Part shown: piece after piece, positions 1 to 7,904 of the stretch
Position numbering within the stretch: position 1 is the first letter of the stretch
Layout of the letters: the number at the start of each line of letters is the position of its first letter
Source of the DNA: Streptomyces sp. NBC_01268
Lineage (GTDB): Bacteria > Actinomycetota > Actinomycetes > Streptomycetales > Streptomycetaceae
Assembly (NCBI RefSeq): GCF_036240795.1
Contig: NZ_CP108454.1
Coordinates: 5,826,001 to 5,890,000, forward strand
Reading direction: 5' to 3'
Length of the DNA stretch: 64,000 nt
Made by a program: the position numbers and the translations under genes
Notes under the pieces: generated by a model
Database searches by the model: none
Told to the model about the DNA's origin: nothing
Seen by the model: only the letters and a program-made list of their open reading frames with translations

Positions 1-1992
1 GTAGCCGGTGTCGATCGAGGCCTTGTCCTGGACGCGCAGCTTCCAGACGCCGTTGGCGACCTCGGAGGAGGCGTTGACGGTGTAGGTCTGGTTGATGTTG
101 TCGGCGCTGCCGCCGGCGCGGTTGTGCAGGTTGTAGACCGAGCCGTCGGGGGCGATGAGGTCGACGACGAGGTCACCGATGTAGGTGTGGACGATGTTCA
201 CGCCGACCGAGAGGCTGGCCGGGGCGTTGCCGGTCACACCGGAGACGGTCACGGACGAGGTCACCGCGGCGCCGTTGTCCGGGATGGACACGTCGGTGTC
301 GTTGGTGAAGACCGTGCCGCCGGGGTTGCCGCCACCGGGGCGGGTGCCGACGTTGATCGCGGCCCAGGCGTTCTCGACGGCCGTGACCTCGGGGCTGTTC
401 GCGCCGTAGAGGTCGGTGGCGGCCGCGACGGTGCCGGTGCGGGCGCCCGCGTAGTTGGTGTTGGAGCTGAACTTGGTGGTGAGCGCCTTGAACCAGATCA
501 GCGAGGCCTTGTCACGGCCGATGCCGGTGACGGGCAGACCGTCGGAGGTCGGCGAGTCGTAGTTCACGCCGTTGACGGTCTTGGCGCCGCTGCCCTCGGA
601 GAGCAGGTAGTAGAAGTGGTTCGCCGGACCCGAGGAGTAGTGGACGTCGATGCCGCCGAGGCCCGAGTACCACGCGTCCTTGGACGAGCCGTCCTTGCTC
701 GGCTTGTCCATGTAGCGCAGCGGGGTGCCGTTGCCGCGGATGTCGATCTTCTCGCCGACGAGGTAGTCGCCCTGGTCGGACGAGTTGTTGGCGTAGAACT
801 CGACGGCCGCCGCGAAGATGTCCGAGGTGGCCTCGTTGAGGCCGCCGGACTCGCCGCTGTAGACCAGGCCGGCCGTGTTGGAGGTGACGCCGTGCGTCAT
901 CTCGTGCGCGGCCACGTCGATGGAGGTCAGCGGCTTGGTGTTGCCGGACCCGTCGCCGTAGGTCATGCAGAAGCAGGAGTCCGACCAGAACGCGTTGACG
1001 TACGCGTTGCCGTAGTGGACCCGGGAGTACGCGCCGACGCCGTCACCGCGGATACCGCTGCGGCCGTGCACGTTCTTGTAGTAGTCCCACGTGAGCGCGG
1101 CGCCGTAGTGCGCGTCGGCACCCGCGGTGGCCCGGTTGGACGTGGTGCCGTTGCCCCAGGTGTCCGTGGTGTTGCTGAACAGCGTCCCGGTGCCCGACGT
1201 ACCGCCGTTGAGGTCGTACGTCTTGTGGTTGCCGCGCGTCGTGTCGGTCAGGGTGTACGACGGGGCGGTGCCGAGGGTGACCTGGCCGCTGTACTGCGTG
1301 TTGCCTATGCCGGTCTCGATGGCCTGCCACTCGTACAGCTTGGCGCCGCTCTTGGCGTCCGTGACGACGTGCAGCTCGTTGGGCGTGCCGTCGTGCTGGA
1401 GGCCGCCGACGACGGTCTCGTAGGCGAGGACGGGGGTGCCGTTGGCGGCCCAGACGACCTTGCGCGGGGCGCGGTCGGCCTTGGTCTTCTTCGCACCTTC
1501 GGCGTTCGCGCGGCCCAGCGCCTGGCGCTCGGCGGCGGCCGGCGCGAGGGTGGCGGCCGTGTCGACCTTGGTGATGTCCGCGCGGGTGGCCTTGGCGACG
1601 GACGTGGTGGCGCCCGCCTTGGTCTCCTCGACGATCAGGTCCCCACCGAGGACCGGGAGGCCCGCGAAGGTGCGCTCGTAGCGCGTGTGGGTCGAACCGT
1701 CACGGTCCTGGATGACGTCGCGGACGACCAGCTTCTCCTGGGCACCGAGGCCGAGGCGCTTGGCCGCGGCCGCGGTGTCCGCCTGGGCGGCACGGATCAG
1801 CGCCGCGCGCTGGGCCGGCGAGAGGTCGGCCGGCAGCTTGCCGGGGTTCGCCTTGGAGGCGGCCTGCGCCTTGGGGGCGGCGCCGAACTGGTCGGCGGTG
1901 GCGGAACCGGACTGGACGCCGACGGCGATCATGGCGGCGGCAGCGATCAGGGCGCCGGTCGCGGTGGCGCGACGGCTGGGCGTGGATCTCAC
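1..1992 (-). CDS. Secreted M4 (thermolysin-like) zinc metalloprotease with P-domain, C-terminus cut off
   Basis: Extracellular neutral protease. The GTG at 1990-1992 follows an AAGGAG ribosome site. It opens a signal peptide (basic start, then an alanine-rich hydrophobic stretch), a propeptide, and the M4 catalytic domain with the zinc motif HEMTH at about residues 363-367 in the context DVAAHEMTHGV. The last residues visible, towards base 1, read like a proprotein-convertase P-domain (VVDLIAPDGSVYNLHNRAG, then VNGVWKLRVQD-like text). This layout is common in Streptomyces secreted M4 proteases. The frame is open through base 1, so 664 codons are seen and the end lies outside the window. It is probably monocistronic, as about 200 bp separate it from the regulator upstream. 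Its natural substrate is unknown. Confidence 0.93.
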   Translation of the reverse strand, partial: MRSTPSRRATATGALIAAAAMIAVGVQSGSATADQFGAAPKAQAASKANPGKLPADLSPAQRAALIRAAQADTAAAAKRLGLGAQEKLVVRDVIQDRDGSTHTRYERTFAGLPVLGGDLIVEETKAGATTSVAKATRADITKVDTAATLAPAAAERQALGRANAEGAKKTKADRAPRKVVWAANGTPVLAYETVVGGLQHDGTPNELHVVTDAKSGAKLYEWQAIETGIGNTQYSGQVTLGTAPSYTLTDTTRGNHKTYDLNGGTSGTGTLFSNTTDTWGNGTTSNRATAGADAHYGAALTWDYYKNVHGRSGIRGDGVGAYSRVHYGNAYVNAFWSDSCFCMTYGDGSGNTKPLTSIDVAAHEMTHGVTSNTAGLVYSGESGGLNEATSDIFAAAVEFYANNSSDQGDYLVGEKIDIRGNGTPLRYMDKPSKDGSSKDAWYSGLGGIDVHYSSGPANHFYYLLSEGSGAKTVNGVNYDSPTSDGLPVTGIGRDKASLIWFKALTTKFSSNTNYAGARTGTVAAATDLYGANSPEVTAVENAWAAINVGTRPGGGNPGGTVFTNDTDVSIPDNGAAVTSSVTVSGVTGNAPASLSVGVNIVHTYIGDLVVDLIAPDGSVYNLHNRAGGSADNINQTYTVNASSEVANGVWKLRVQDKASIDTGY

Positions 1993-2196
1993 GCAGACTC
2001 CTTTTGCGAGGGGGGTACCGGGAGGGCTGGGTGATGCCGCCCGGGCTGAGCAAACAGAGCTGTGGAGCACGTTCGGGTGATGCGCTGAACGTTGGTGCGA
2101 AGAGCCGGGGGAAGAGTGGCAGTTGTTGCCGTCGCCTGTCAGGAGCGCGTCAACAAGTTGGCCGGAAATCGTCCGCTGGTTGAAGGGCTCTGTTCG

Positions 2197-3102
2197 TTAA
2201 GCGGACGTTTCACCGATCATGGTCGCGATGCCGTCCAGCGTTCTCCGAAGGCCGAATTCGAAGAGAGAGTCCAGGCTCAGAGTGAACCCTCCGTCCAGGG
2301 TCAGAGCATGCAGGAGGGGGTAGGAACCGGCGGACTGGATCGCATCGAACCGTGGCTCGTTCTGATCCATCCACTCGTCGTCCGAGATCCCCGAATCCTG
2401 CCGCGCCTGCGCCTCCAGGTCATTGGCCATTCCCACCCCTTGGACATAGGCGAAGATCGCCAGATGGGTGTGCAGCTTCTGCGCCGCCGTCATCGGAGTC
2501 GACCGCAGCACCCCCAGCACCCACTCCGTGTAGGCCATCGCGTGCGGCGCGGCGACCGGACGCATGAATCCCGCCATCGCGTGCGCCATCCACCCGTGCC
2601 GGGTGTACACCCCGCGCAGCCACCAGGCGGCCCGCTCCAGCCCCGTCCGCCAGTCGGCCGGCACCGGGCCCAGCGGCACCTCCGCGCAGACCGCGTCCGT
2701 CATCAGGCGCACCAGTTCGCCCCTGCCCGGGACGTGCCGGTACAGCGCCGTCGTCGACACCGACAGGGACGTCGCCAGCCGGCGCATGGTCAGCGCGCCG
2801 AACCCCTCCGCGTCGGCGAGACCGACCGCCGCCGTGACGATCCGCTCCCGCGACAGGCCCGCCGCCGGCCCCGCCCCCTCCGCGCCGGGCCCCACGACCA
2901 CCGTCCCGACCCCCGGCTCCGGGCGCACCAGACCCTCCTGGCGCAGCGCGGCGAGCGCCTTCGTCGCCGTCGCCATCGCGACTCCCCACTCGTGGGTGAT
3001 GGCCCGCGTCGACGGCACCCGCTCCCCCGGGGAGAGCTCCCCCGAGCGGATCCGGCGGCCGATCTCGGCGGCGATGGCGAGGTAGGGAGGTCGGCTGGTC
3101 AC
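2197..3102 (-). CDS. GntR-type HTH fused to TetR-family regulator
   Basis: Likely transcriptional repressor of 301 aa. Residues about 5-70 look like a GntR winged helix (AIAAEIGRRIRSGELSPGER, then PSTRAITHEWGVA and TKALAALRQEGLV). Residues about 85-132 are a TetR DNA-binding domain (RIVTAAVGLADAEGFGALTM, then STTALYRHVPGRGELV), followed by a TetR ligand/dimer domain. The frame continues upstream through the MFS gene, so the start is a judgement. I chose the GTG at 3100-3102 because the GntR domain begins immediately after it; no strong ribosome site is visible. It is divergent from an efflux pump with repeated GTGCAC operator-like sites between them, so it probably controls the pump and itself. 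Two DNA-binding domains in one chain is a known but minority architecture in actinobacteria. Confidence 0.85.
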   Translation of the reverse strand: MTSRPPYLAIAAEIGRRIRSGELSPGERVPSTRAITHEWGVAMATATKALAALRQEGLVRPEPGVGTVVVGPGAEGAGPAAGLSRERIVTAAVGLADAEGFGALTMRRLATSLSVSTTALYRHVPGRGELVRLMTDAVCAEVPLGPVPADWRTGLERAAWWLRGVYTRHGWMAHAMAGFMRPVAAPHAMAYTEWVLGVLRSTPMTAAQKLHTHLAIFAYVQGVGMANDLEAQARQDSGISDDEWMDQNEPRFDAIQSAGSYPLLHALTLDGGFTLSLDSLFEFGLRRTLDGIATMIGETSA

Positions 3103-3111
3103 GGGCGGCGA

Positions 3112-3185
3112 GTGTACTAGTGCACCCCGCGCGGCGTGCACCTCGCCCACCAGCAGCTTCTCCCGTCGTGACGGAGGTGCACTAG
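3112..3185. promoter_or_regulatory. Operator region between the GntR-TetR regulator and the MFS pump
   Basis: The near-perfect palindrome GTGTACTAGTGCAC lies at 3112-3125. A perfect 10-bp inverted pair, CTAGTGCACC at 3117-3126 and GGTGCACTAG at 3176-3185, brackets the intergenic space, with another GTGCACC at 3136-3142. The sites sit just upstream of both divergent starts, as expected for a self-regulating repressor. Binding is inferred. Confidence 0.6.
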
Positions 3186-3228
3186 GGCGAGGCTGGCCGG
3201 TTGTCCGCCGCGCTGGTTCCTTCCTCCC

Positions 3229-4722
3229 ATGACGCTCACCACCCCGCCCCGCGCCGCCGGCGAGCCGCTCGCCGGCCGCCGTGAATGGACCGCCCTCGCC
3301 GTCCTCATGCTGCCGTTGCTGCTCGTCTCCATGGACGTCTCCGTCCTCTACTTCGCCCTTCCCGCCATCGCCGCCGAACTCCGCCCCGGTGCCACCGCCC
3401 AGCTGTGGATCCTGGACGTGTACGGGTTCGTGCTCGCCGGACTCCTCATCACCATGGGCGCCCTCGCCGACCGCATCGGCCGCCGCCGGCTCCTCCTCGC
3501 CGGCGCCGCCCTCTTCGGCCTGGCCTCCTGCGCCGCCGCCCTCGCCGACAGCCCCGGCACCCTGATCGCCGCCCGCGCCCTCCTCGGCGTCGGCGGTGCC
3601 TGCCTGATGCCCGCCACCCTCGCGATGATCCGCACCCTCTTCCGCGACGAGGCCCAGCGGGCCAAGGCCGTCACCACCTGGACCGCGGTCATGGCCGGCG
3701 GCATCTCCCTCGGCCCGATCCTCAGCGGCGCGCTCCTCGAACACTTCTGGTGGGGCTCGGTGTTCCTCGTCAACCTGCCCGCCATGGCCCTGCTCCTGCT
3801 CCTCGGCCCCGCCCTCCTGCCGGCCGGCCGGGGCGCGCCCGCACCGGGCCGCTTCGACGGGGGGAGCGCGCTGCTCTCCCTCGGCGCCGTCCTGCCGACC
3901 GTCTACGGCGTCAAGGAGTTCGCCAAGGACGGCTGGTCCACCGGCGCCGCGCTCGCCGTCGCCGCGGGACTCTGCGTCGGCGCCGTCTTCCTGCGCCGCC
4001 AGGCCCGGCTCGCCCACCCCATGGTCGACCTCGCCCTGCTGCGCCGCCCCGCCTACGGCGGCTCCGTCCTCGTCAACCTGCTCGCCATGGCCGCGACCGT
4101 CGGGTTCGCCGTCTTCACCACCCAGTACCTCCAGTCCGTCCTCGGCCAGAGCCCCTTCGAGGCCGCCCTGTGGAGCGTCGTGCCCACCGTCGGCGTCATG
4201 GCCGCCGCCCCGGCCGCCGCGATGCTCGCCCGGCGCATCGACCGGGCCTACGTCATGGCCGGCGGCTTCCTCGTCGCCGCGGCCTGCTTCGGGTGGCTGG
4301 CCCTCATCGACCTCGGCACGCCGCTGTGGGTCGTGCTGACCGCGAGCGCCGGCTACGCCGCCGGACTCGTCTCCGCCATGACGCTCGGCAACGAACTCGC
4401 CCTCGGGGCGGCTCCCGTCGAGCGGGCCGGTGCCGCCGCCGCGGTCCTGGAATCCGGCCAGGAACTCGGCGGCGCCCTCGGCATGGCCGTCCTCGGCTCC
4501 GTCGGCACCGCCGTCTACACCGCCGCCATGCCCGCCTCCGCCCCCGCCGCCGCCCGCGAGACCCTCGGCGGTGCCCTGAGCGCCCCCGCGCCCGTCCTGG
4601 CCGCGGCCCGCGCCGCCTTCACCGAGGCGATGGGCGGCGCGGCGGTCGGTGCGGGGACGCTCATGCTGGTCGCCGCGGTGTGCTCGTACGGTCTGCTGCG
4701 CACCCGCCGGCCGGGCGCCTGA
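3229..4722 (+). CDS. MFS drug-efflux transporter, 14-TM DHA2 type
   Basis: Proton-driven multidrug exporter of the cytoplasmic membrane, 497 aa. It shows the major-facilitator motif A equivalent LADRIGRRRLLLAGA at about residues 80-95. A motif-C-like stretch (MAGGISLGPILSGALLEHFW) follows at about 155-175. There are about fourteen hydrophobic segments, and the length matches the DHA2 family (QacA/EmrB/SmvA-like). The ATG at 3229 directly follows the first acceptable start after the operator region. It is transcribed divergently from a GntR-TetR regulator, a standard pairing for inducible efflux pumps. The substrate cannot be read from the sequence. Confidence 0.93.
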   Translation: MTLTTPPRAAGEPLAGRREWTALAVLMLPLLLVSMDVSVLYFALPAIAAELRPGATAQLWILDVYGFVLAGLLITMGALADRIGRRRLLLAGAALFGLASCAAALADSPGTLIAARALLGVGGACLMPATLAMIRTLFRDEAQRAKAVTTWTAVMAGGISLGPILSGALLEHFWWGSVFLVNLPAMALLLLLGPALLPAGRGAPAPGRFDGGSALLSLGAVLPTVYGVKEFAKDGWSTGAALAVAAGLCVGAVFLRRQARLAHPMVDLALLRRPAYGGSVLVNLLAMAATVGFAVFTTQYLQSVLGQSPFEAALWSVVPTVGVMAAAPAAAMLARRIDRAYVMAGGFLVAAACFGWLALIDLGTPLWVVLTASAGYAAGLVSAMTLGNELALGAAPVERAGAAAAVLESGQELGGALGMAVLGSVGTAVYTAAMPASAPAAARETLGGALSAPAPVLAAARAAFTEAMGGAAVGAGTLMLVAAVCSYGLLRTRRPGA

Positions 4723-4753
4723 GGGGCGCGTCAGGGGGTCCCTCTCCGCGGTG

Positions 4754-7738
4754 TCACCTCAGGTACGGGCCGTCGGTTCCGATCTTCCCGGGGCCGTCGA
4801 GCACGTACACGCGGAGGTTGCCCTTGCCGGGCGCGGCGACGGACAGCCGACCGCCGGTGACGGTCTTCACGTCACCGGTGACGGCGTCGCGGTACGTGCC
4901 GTCGGGGATGCCGTCGTACGTGGCGCTCCCGCTGACCGTGACGAGCGCGAAGCTGTCCGTGCCGCCCTGCGTGGAGCGGCGCTTGAACGCCATGCCGCCG
5001 CCGACGCCCTCCGTGGAGTACTGGCCCATCTGCAGGGCGGGGACCGCCCGCCGGATGAGGTTGAGCCGCTGGAGGTGCTTGACCAGGGGCTTGTCCAGGG
5101 TGGTGGCGACCGCGCCGCTCGCCGAGGCGACCTTCGAGAAGTCGGCGGCCGTCACCTGTCCCGCGAGGTGGTCCCCGTAGTAGGCGCGGCCCGTCGTGGC
5201 CAGCGGACAGGTGGGCCCGCAGTCGATCTTCTTGCCGGCCTGGAACTCGATCTCGGAGCCGTAGTACAGCGTCGGGATCCCGCGGAAGGTCCACATCAGC
5301 GACATGTTCTCCGCCCAGGCGTCGGTGCCGCCCGCGTAGCGCTCGCTGCTCTTGTTGGGGCCGTAGTCGTGGCTGTCGACATAGACGACGTTGTACGTGG
5401 CGTCGTTGACGCTGTCGTCGGAGTCCTTGCCGTTGGAGAAGGCGTTCTGCGCGTCGCCGAAGTTCATGTGCATGCGCATGTCGATGATGTTCATGCCGGA
5501 GAACTTCGAACGGTCGGGCGTGTGGTAGCTGTTGCCCTGGAGGAAGGCGTTGTTGCTGGTGGGCTGGCCGGCCGGGCCCTGACCCTGCTCGTAGGCGTAC
5601 ATCTCCAGCGCCGCCTTGGTGTCGTCGGCGTCGTACTCCTTGCGCTCCTTCCAGGTGTAGAACTGCGCGGAGTGGTTGACCGAGCCGCGGTTCCACTTGT
5701 CGTTGACGAAGGCGGCCACCTCGCCGAAGACGAAGAAGTTCCTCGCCGCCTCGGAGCCGTGCCGCTGGGCCACCCGCTCCTGGATCGCGGGCAGGAAGCG
5801 GCGGTTCCAGGTGGTGCGCGGGATGTGGACGGCGGTGTCCACGCGGAAGCCGTCGACGCCCATGTCGATGTACTTGTCGTACGCCCCGATCAGGTAGTTC
5901 TGCACGGTCGGGTTCTCGGTGTCGAAGTCGGCCAGGTCCTCGTGCAGCCAGCACGAACGGGAGTCCTCGCCCTCCCAGTTGCCGATCCAGCACTGGTGGT
6001 AGAGCGCCTTCGGGAACATGCCGGAGGTCGGGGAGGGCCACTGGCAGTTGTAGACGGTGTAGCCCTCGGCGCTCTTCCCTCCGGTCGGCACGCCCCAGTT
6101 GACGCAGGTGTTGCCGGCCGGCGCGGCCGTCGACCACAGGTCGCCGTTGTAGTACGACTTGCCGCTCTTGGCGTCGACGGTCAGCCCGTCGTACTCGAAG
6201 CCCGGCTGCCTCTCGTCGTAGTACCAGCTCCACTGCGAGTCGCGGACGCCGTAGACGGTCGGCACGAAGAGGCCCTTGGCGCCCCAGCGGGAGGAGTGGT
6301 TGTAGACCACGTCCTGGTAGATCTTCATGCCCTTGGCGTGGGCGGCGTCGATGAGGTCCTGGTAGGAGGCGCCGGCGGACTCCAGGCGGGGGTCGACCTT
6401 GTAGAAGTCCCAGCCGTGGTAGCCGTGGTAGTCGTAGTCCGAGCGGTTGAGGACCACCGGGGTGATCCACACGGCGGAGAAGCCGAGCGCCTTGATGTAG
6501 TCCAGCTTCTCGACCAGGCCCTTGAAGTCCCCGCGGAACATCGGGTCGCCGTTGGCCGCGTTGCCGGACTTCACGTGCTGGCTGCCGCCCCGGTCGTTCG
6601 CTGGATCGCCGTCGTTGAAGCGGGCGGTGAGGACGAAGTAGATCGGGTCCTTGCGCGGGTCGGTGCCGAGCGGCTTGCCGGGGGCCGGTGCGGCCGGCTT
6701 GTCGCCGGTGGTCGCCTGCGCGGATGCCGAGGCCGCGGAGACGTTCCCGGCCGCGTCCACGGCCCGTACGGCGTAGGTGTACGTGGTCCGTTCGGCCAGG
6801 CCGGTGTCGGTGAGGACGGTCGAGCCGACGCTGGAGACGACGGTCCCGCCGCTGCCGCCGGTGCGGGTGACCTGGTACGCGGTGACCCCGGTGTCGTCCG
6901 TGGCCGGCTGCCAGCTCACGACCACGGACACGCCGTCGGCCTTCGCGGTGAGGCCGGTCGGCGCGGTGGGCGCCTGGACGTCCGGCGGCGCGGCGGCGCA
7001 CGGGTCCTGGGCGTTCGGCGTGACCGTCCGGTTCCTCACCGTGCTCGTGCCGGCCGGGATCGTGTAGTCGGCGCCGTTGTTGTTGTCCCAGACGCCGTTG
7101 CCGTTGTTGAAGGCGGCCTTCAGGGAGGCCGCCGTACCGAGGTCGACGGTCTGCTTCCACCAGCCGGGGCAGGCGGCCCGCATCCCGATGCCGGGGACGG
7201 GCGTCCAGGAGCCGCCGGCCGGCGCGTAGTGGAGGTTCGCGGTCGACCAGCCGAGCGCCTCGGACGAGTAGTACACCGTGGCGGAGGCGGGGGAGGGGGT
7301 GGTGCCGGCGCAGGGGTCGGAGTGGGCCACGACGCCGTCCTTGACGGTGATGTTCCCGGTGCCCAGCGCGTAGTTCGCGCCGTTGTTGTTGTCCCAGGTG
7401 CCGTTGCCGTCGTTGAAGGTGGCCTGCAGTCCGGCGGCGGATCCCAGGTCCACGGTCTTCTTGACCCAGTCGGTGCAGGCCGCCTCCATCGCCACCCCGG
7501 GGACGGTGGTCCAGGAGCCGCCGTCGGGGGCGTAGTGGAGGTCGTACCGCGACCAGTTCCTGGTCTTCGTGTAGTAGAAGACGGTCGCGGTGTTCGCGGT
7601 GGCCGTCTCGGCGGCGGGTGCCGTCCGGGCCGCGGGGGCCGCGGCAGGCGACGGGGACGGGGTCAGGCTCAGCAGCGCGCCGGCTACGGCGGCGGCTGTC
7701 AGGGGTCTGGCCGGTCGGCGGGTGGGGCTGCGTTCCAC
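4754..7738 (-). CDS. Secreted GH13 alpha-amylase with two CBM25-like modules and an FN3 domain
   Basis: Extracellular starch-degrading enzyme, 994 aa from the GTG at 7736-7738, which follows GAGGGAG. Domain order: signal peptide ending near AAAP; two tandem starch-binding modules at about 50-137 and 153-240, each with WDNNNGA and LHYAP-GGSW motifs typical of CBM25; a fibronectin type III domain at about 258-344; and a GH13 catalytic domain from about 362. Conserved GH13 regions are present: DVVYNH at 476-481, the nucleophile Asp at about 634 in DGFRVD, the acid/base Glu at about 673 in FGEVA, and the transition-state Asp at about 791 in VDSHD. A longer in-frame GTG/ATG option upstream adds 38 residues before the signal peptide and is unlikely. 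The gene is preceded by a palindromic LacI-family-like operator. Confidence 0.93.
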   Translation of the reverse strand: MERSPTRRPARPLTAAAVAGALLSLTPSPSPAAAPAARTAPAAETATANTATVFYYTKTRNWSRYDLHYAPDGGSWTTVPGVAMEAACTDWVKKTVDLGSAAGLQATFNDGNGTWDNNNGANYALGTGNITVKDGVVAHSDPCAGTTPSPASATVYYSSEALGWSTANLHYAPAGGSWTPVPGIGMRAACPGWWKQTVDLGTAASLKAAFNNGNGVWDNNNGADYTIPAGTSTVRNRTVTPNAQDPCAAAPPDVQAPTAPTGLTAKADGVSVVVSWQPATDDTGVTAYQVTRTGGSGGTVVSSVGSTVLTDTGLAERTTYTYAVRAVDAAGNVSAASASAQATTGDKPAAPAPGKPLGTDPRKDPIYFVLTARFNDGDPANDRGGSQHVKSGNAANGDPMFRGDFKGLVEKLDYIKALGFSAVWITPVVLNRSDYDYHGYHGWDFYKVDPRLESAGASYQDLIDAAHAKGMKIYQDVVYNHSSRWGAKGLFVPTVYGVRDSQWSWYYDERQPGFEYDGLTVDAKSGKSYYNGDLWSTAAPAGNTCVNWGVPTGGKSAEGYTVYNCQWPSPTSGMFPKALYHQCWIGNWEGEDSRSCWLHEDLADFDTENPTVQNYLIGAYDKYIDMGVDGFRVDTAVHIPRTTWNRRFLPAIQERVAQRHGSEAARNFFVFGEVAAFVNDKWNRGSVNHSAQFYTWKERKEYDADDTKAALEMYAYEQGQGPAGQPTSNNAFLQGNSYHTPDRSKFSGMNIIDMRMHMNFGDAQNAFSNGKDSDDSVNDATYNVVYVDSHDYGPNKSSERYAGGTDAWAENMSLMWTFRGIPTLYYGSEIEFQAGKKIDCGPTCPLATTGRAYYGDHLAGQVTAADFSKVASASGAVATTLDKPLVKHLQRLNLIRRAVPALQMGQYSTEGVGGGMAFKRRSTQGGTDSFALVTVSGSATYDGIPDGTYRDAVTGDVKTVTGGRLSVAAPGKGNLRVYVLDGPGKIGTDGPYLR

Positions 7739-7778
7739 GGGGACTCCCTCAAGGGGCAAGAAGCATCGGAAAGTTGCT

Positions 7779-7790
7779 GCAAGCGCTTGC
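7779..7790. promoter_or_regulatory. Palindromic LacI/MalR-like operator upstream of the amylase
   Basis: GCAAGCGCTTGC is a perfect 12-bp palindrome with a central CG, 41 bp before the amylase start. Its centre and TTGC/GCAA arms match the general form of LacI-family operators, and Streptomyces amylase promoters are known to carry CTTGCA-type repeats under MalR-type control. A repressor responding to maltodextrins is inferred. Confidence 0.6.
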
Positions 7791-7841
7791 GATGGCTGGA
7801 AGTTACCCGCGGTTGATTGAGCCGTAAAGGGAACGCGTGAA

Positions 7842-7883
7842 AGCGCCCGCATGCCGGATTCCGTGATCCGGCATACGGGCGCT
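7842..7883 (-). terminator. Hairpin terminator of the ABC exporter operon
   Basis: Arms 7842-7859 and 7866-7883 pair over 18 bp with one mismatch around a 6-nt loop. It lies 22 bp past the stop of the minus-strand ABC exporter gene and in front of the amylase promoter. There is no clear U tract, as is usual in this genus. Confidence 0.75.
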
Positions 7884-7904
7884 CGGGGTGCGGTCGGCCG
7901 CCTG

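Noticed and set aside
124-2034. A 636-codon open frame on the plus strand across the metalloprotease gene
   Set aside because: It is antisense to a clear M4 protease with HEMTH and a signal peptide; long opposite-strand frames are normal in very GC-rich DNA. The same applies to other long frames opposite amylase, glgX, ligA and gat genes.
3348-3785. Minus-strand ORF inside the MFS gene
   Set aside because: Shadow of the transporter; no start signal and no similarity.
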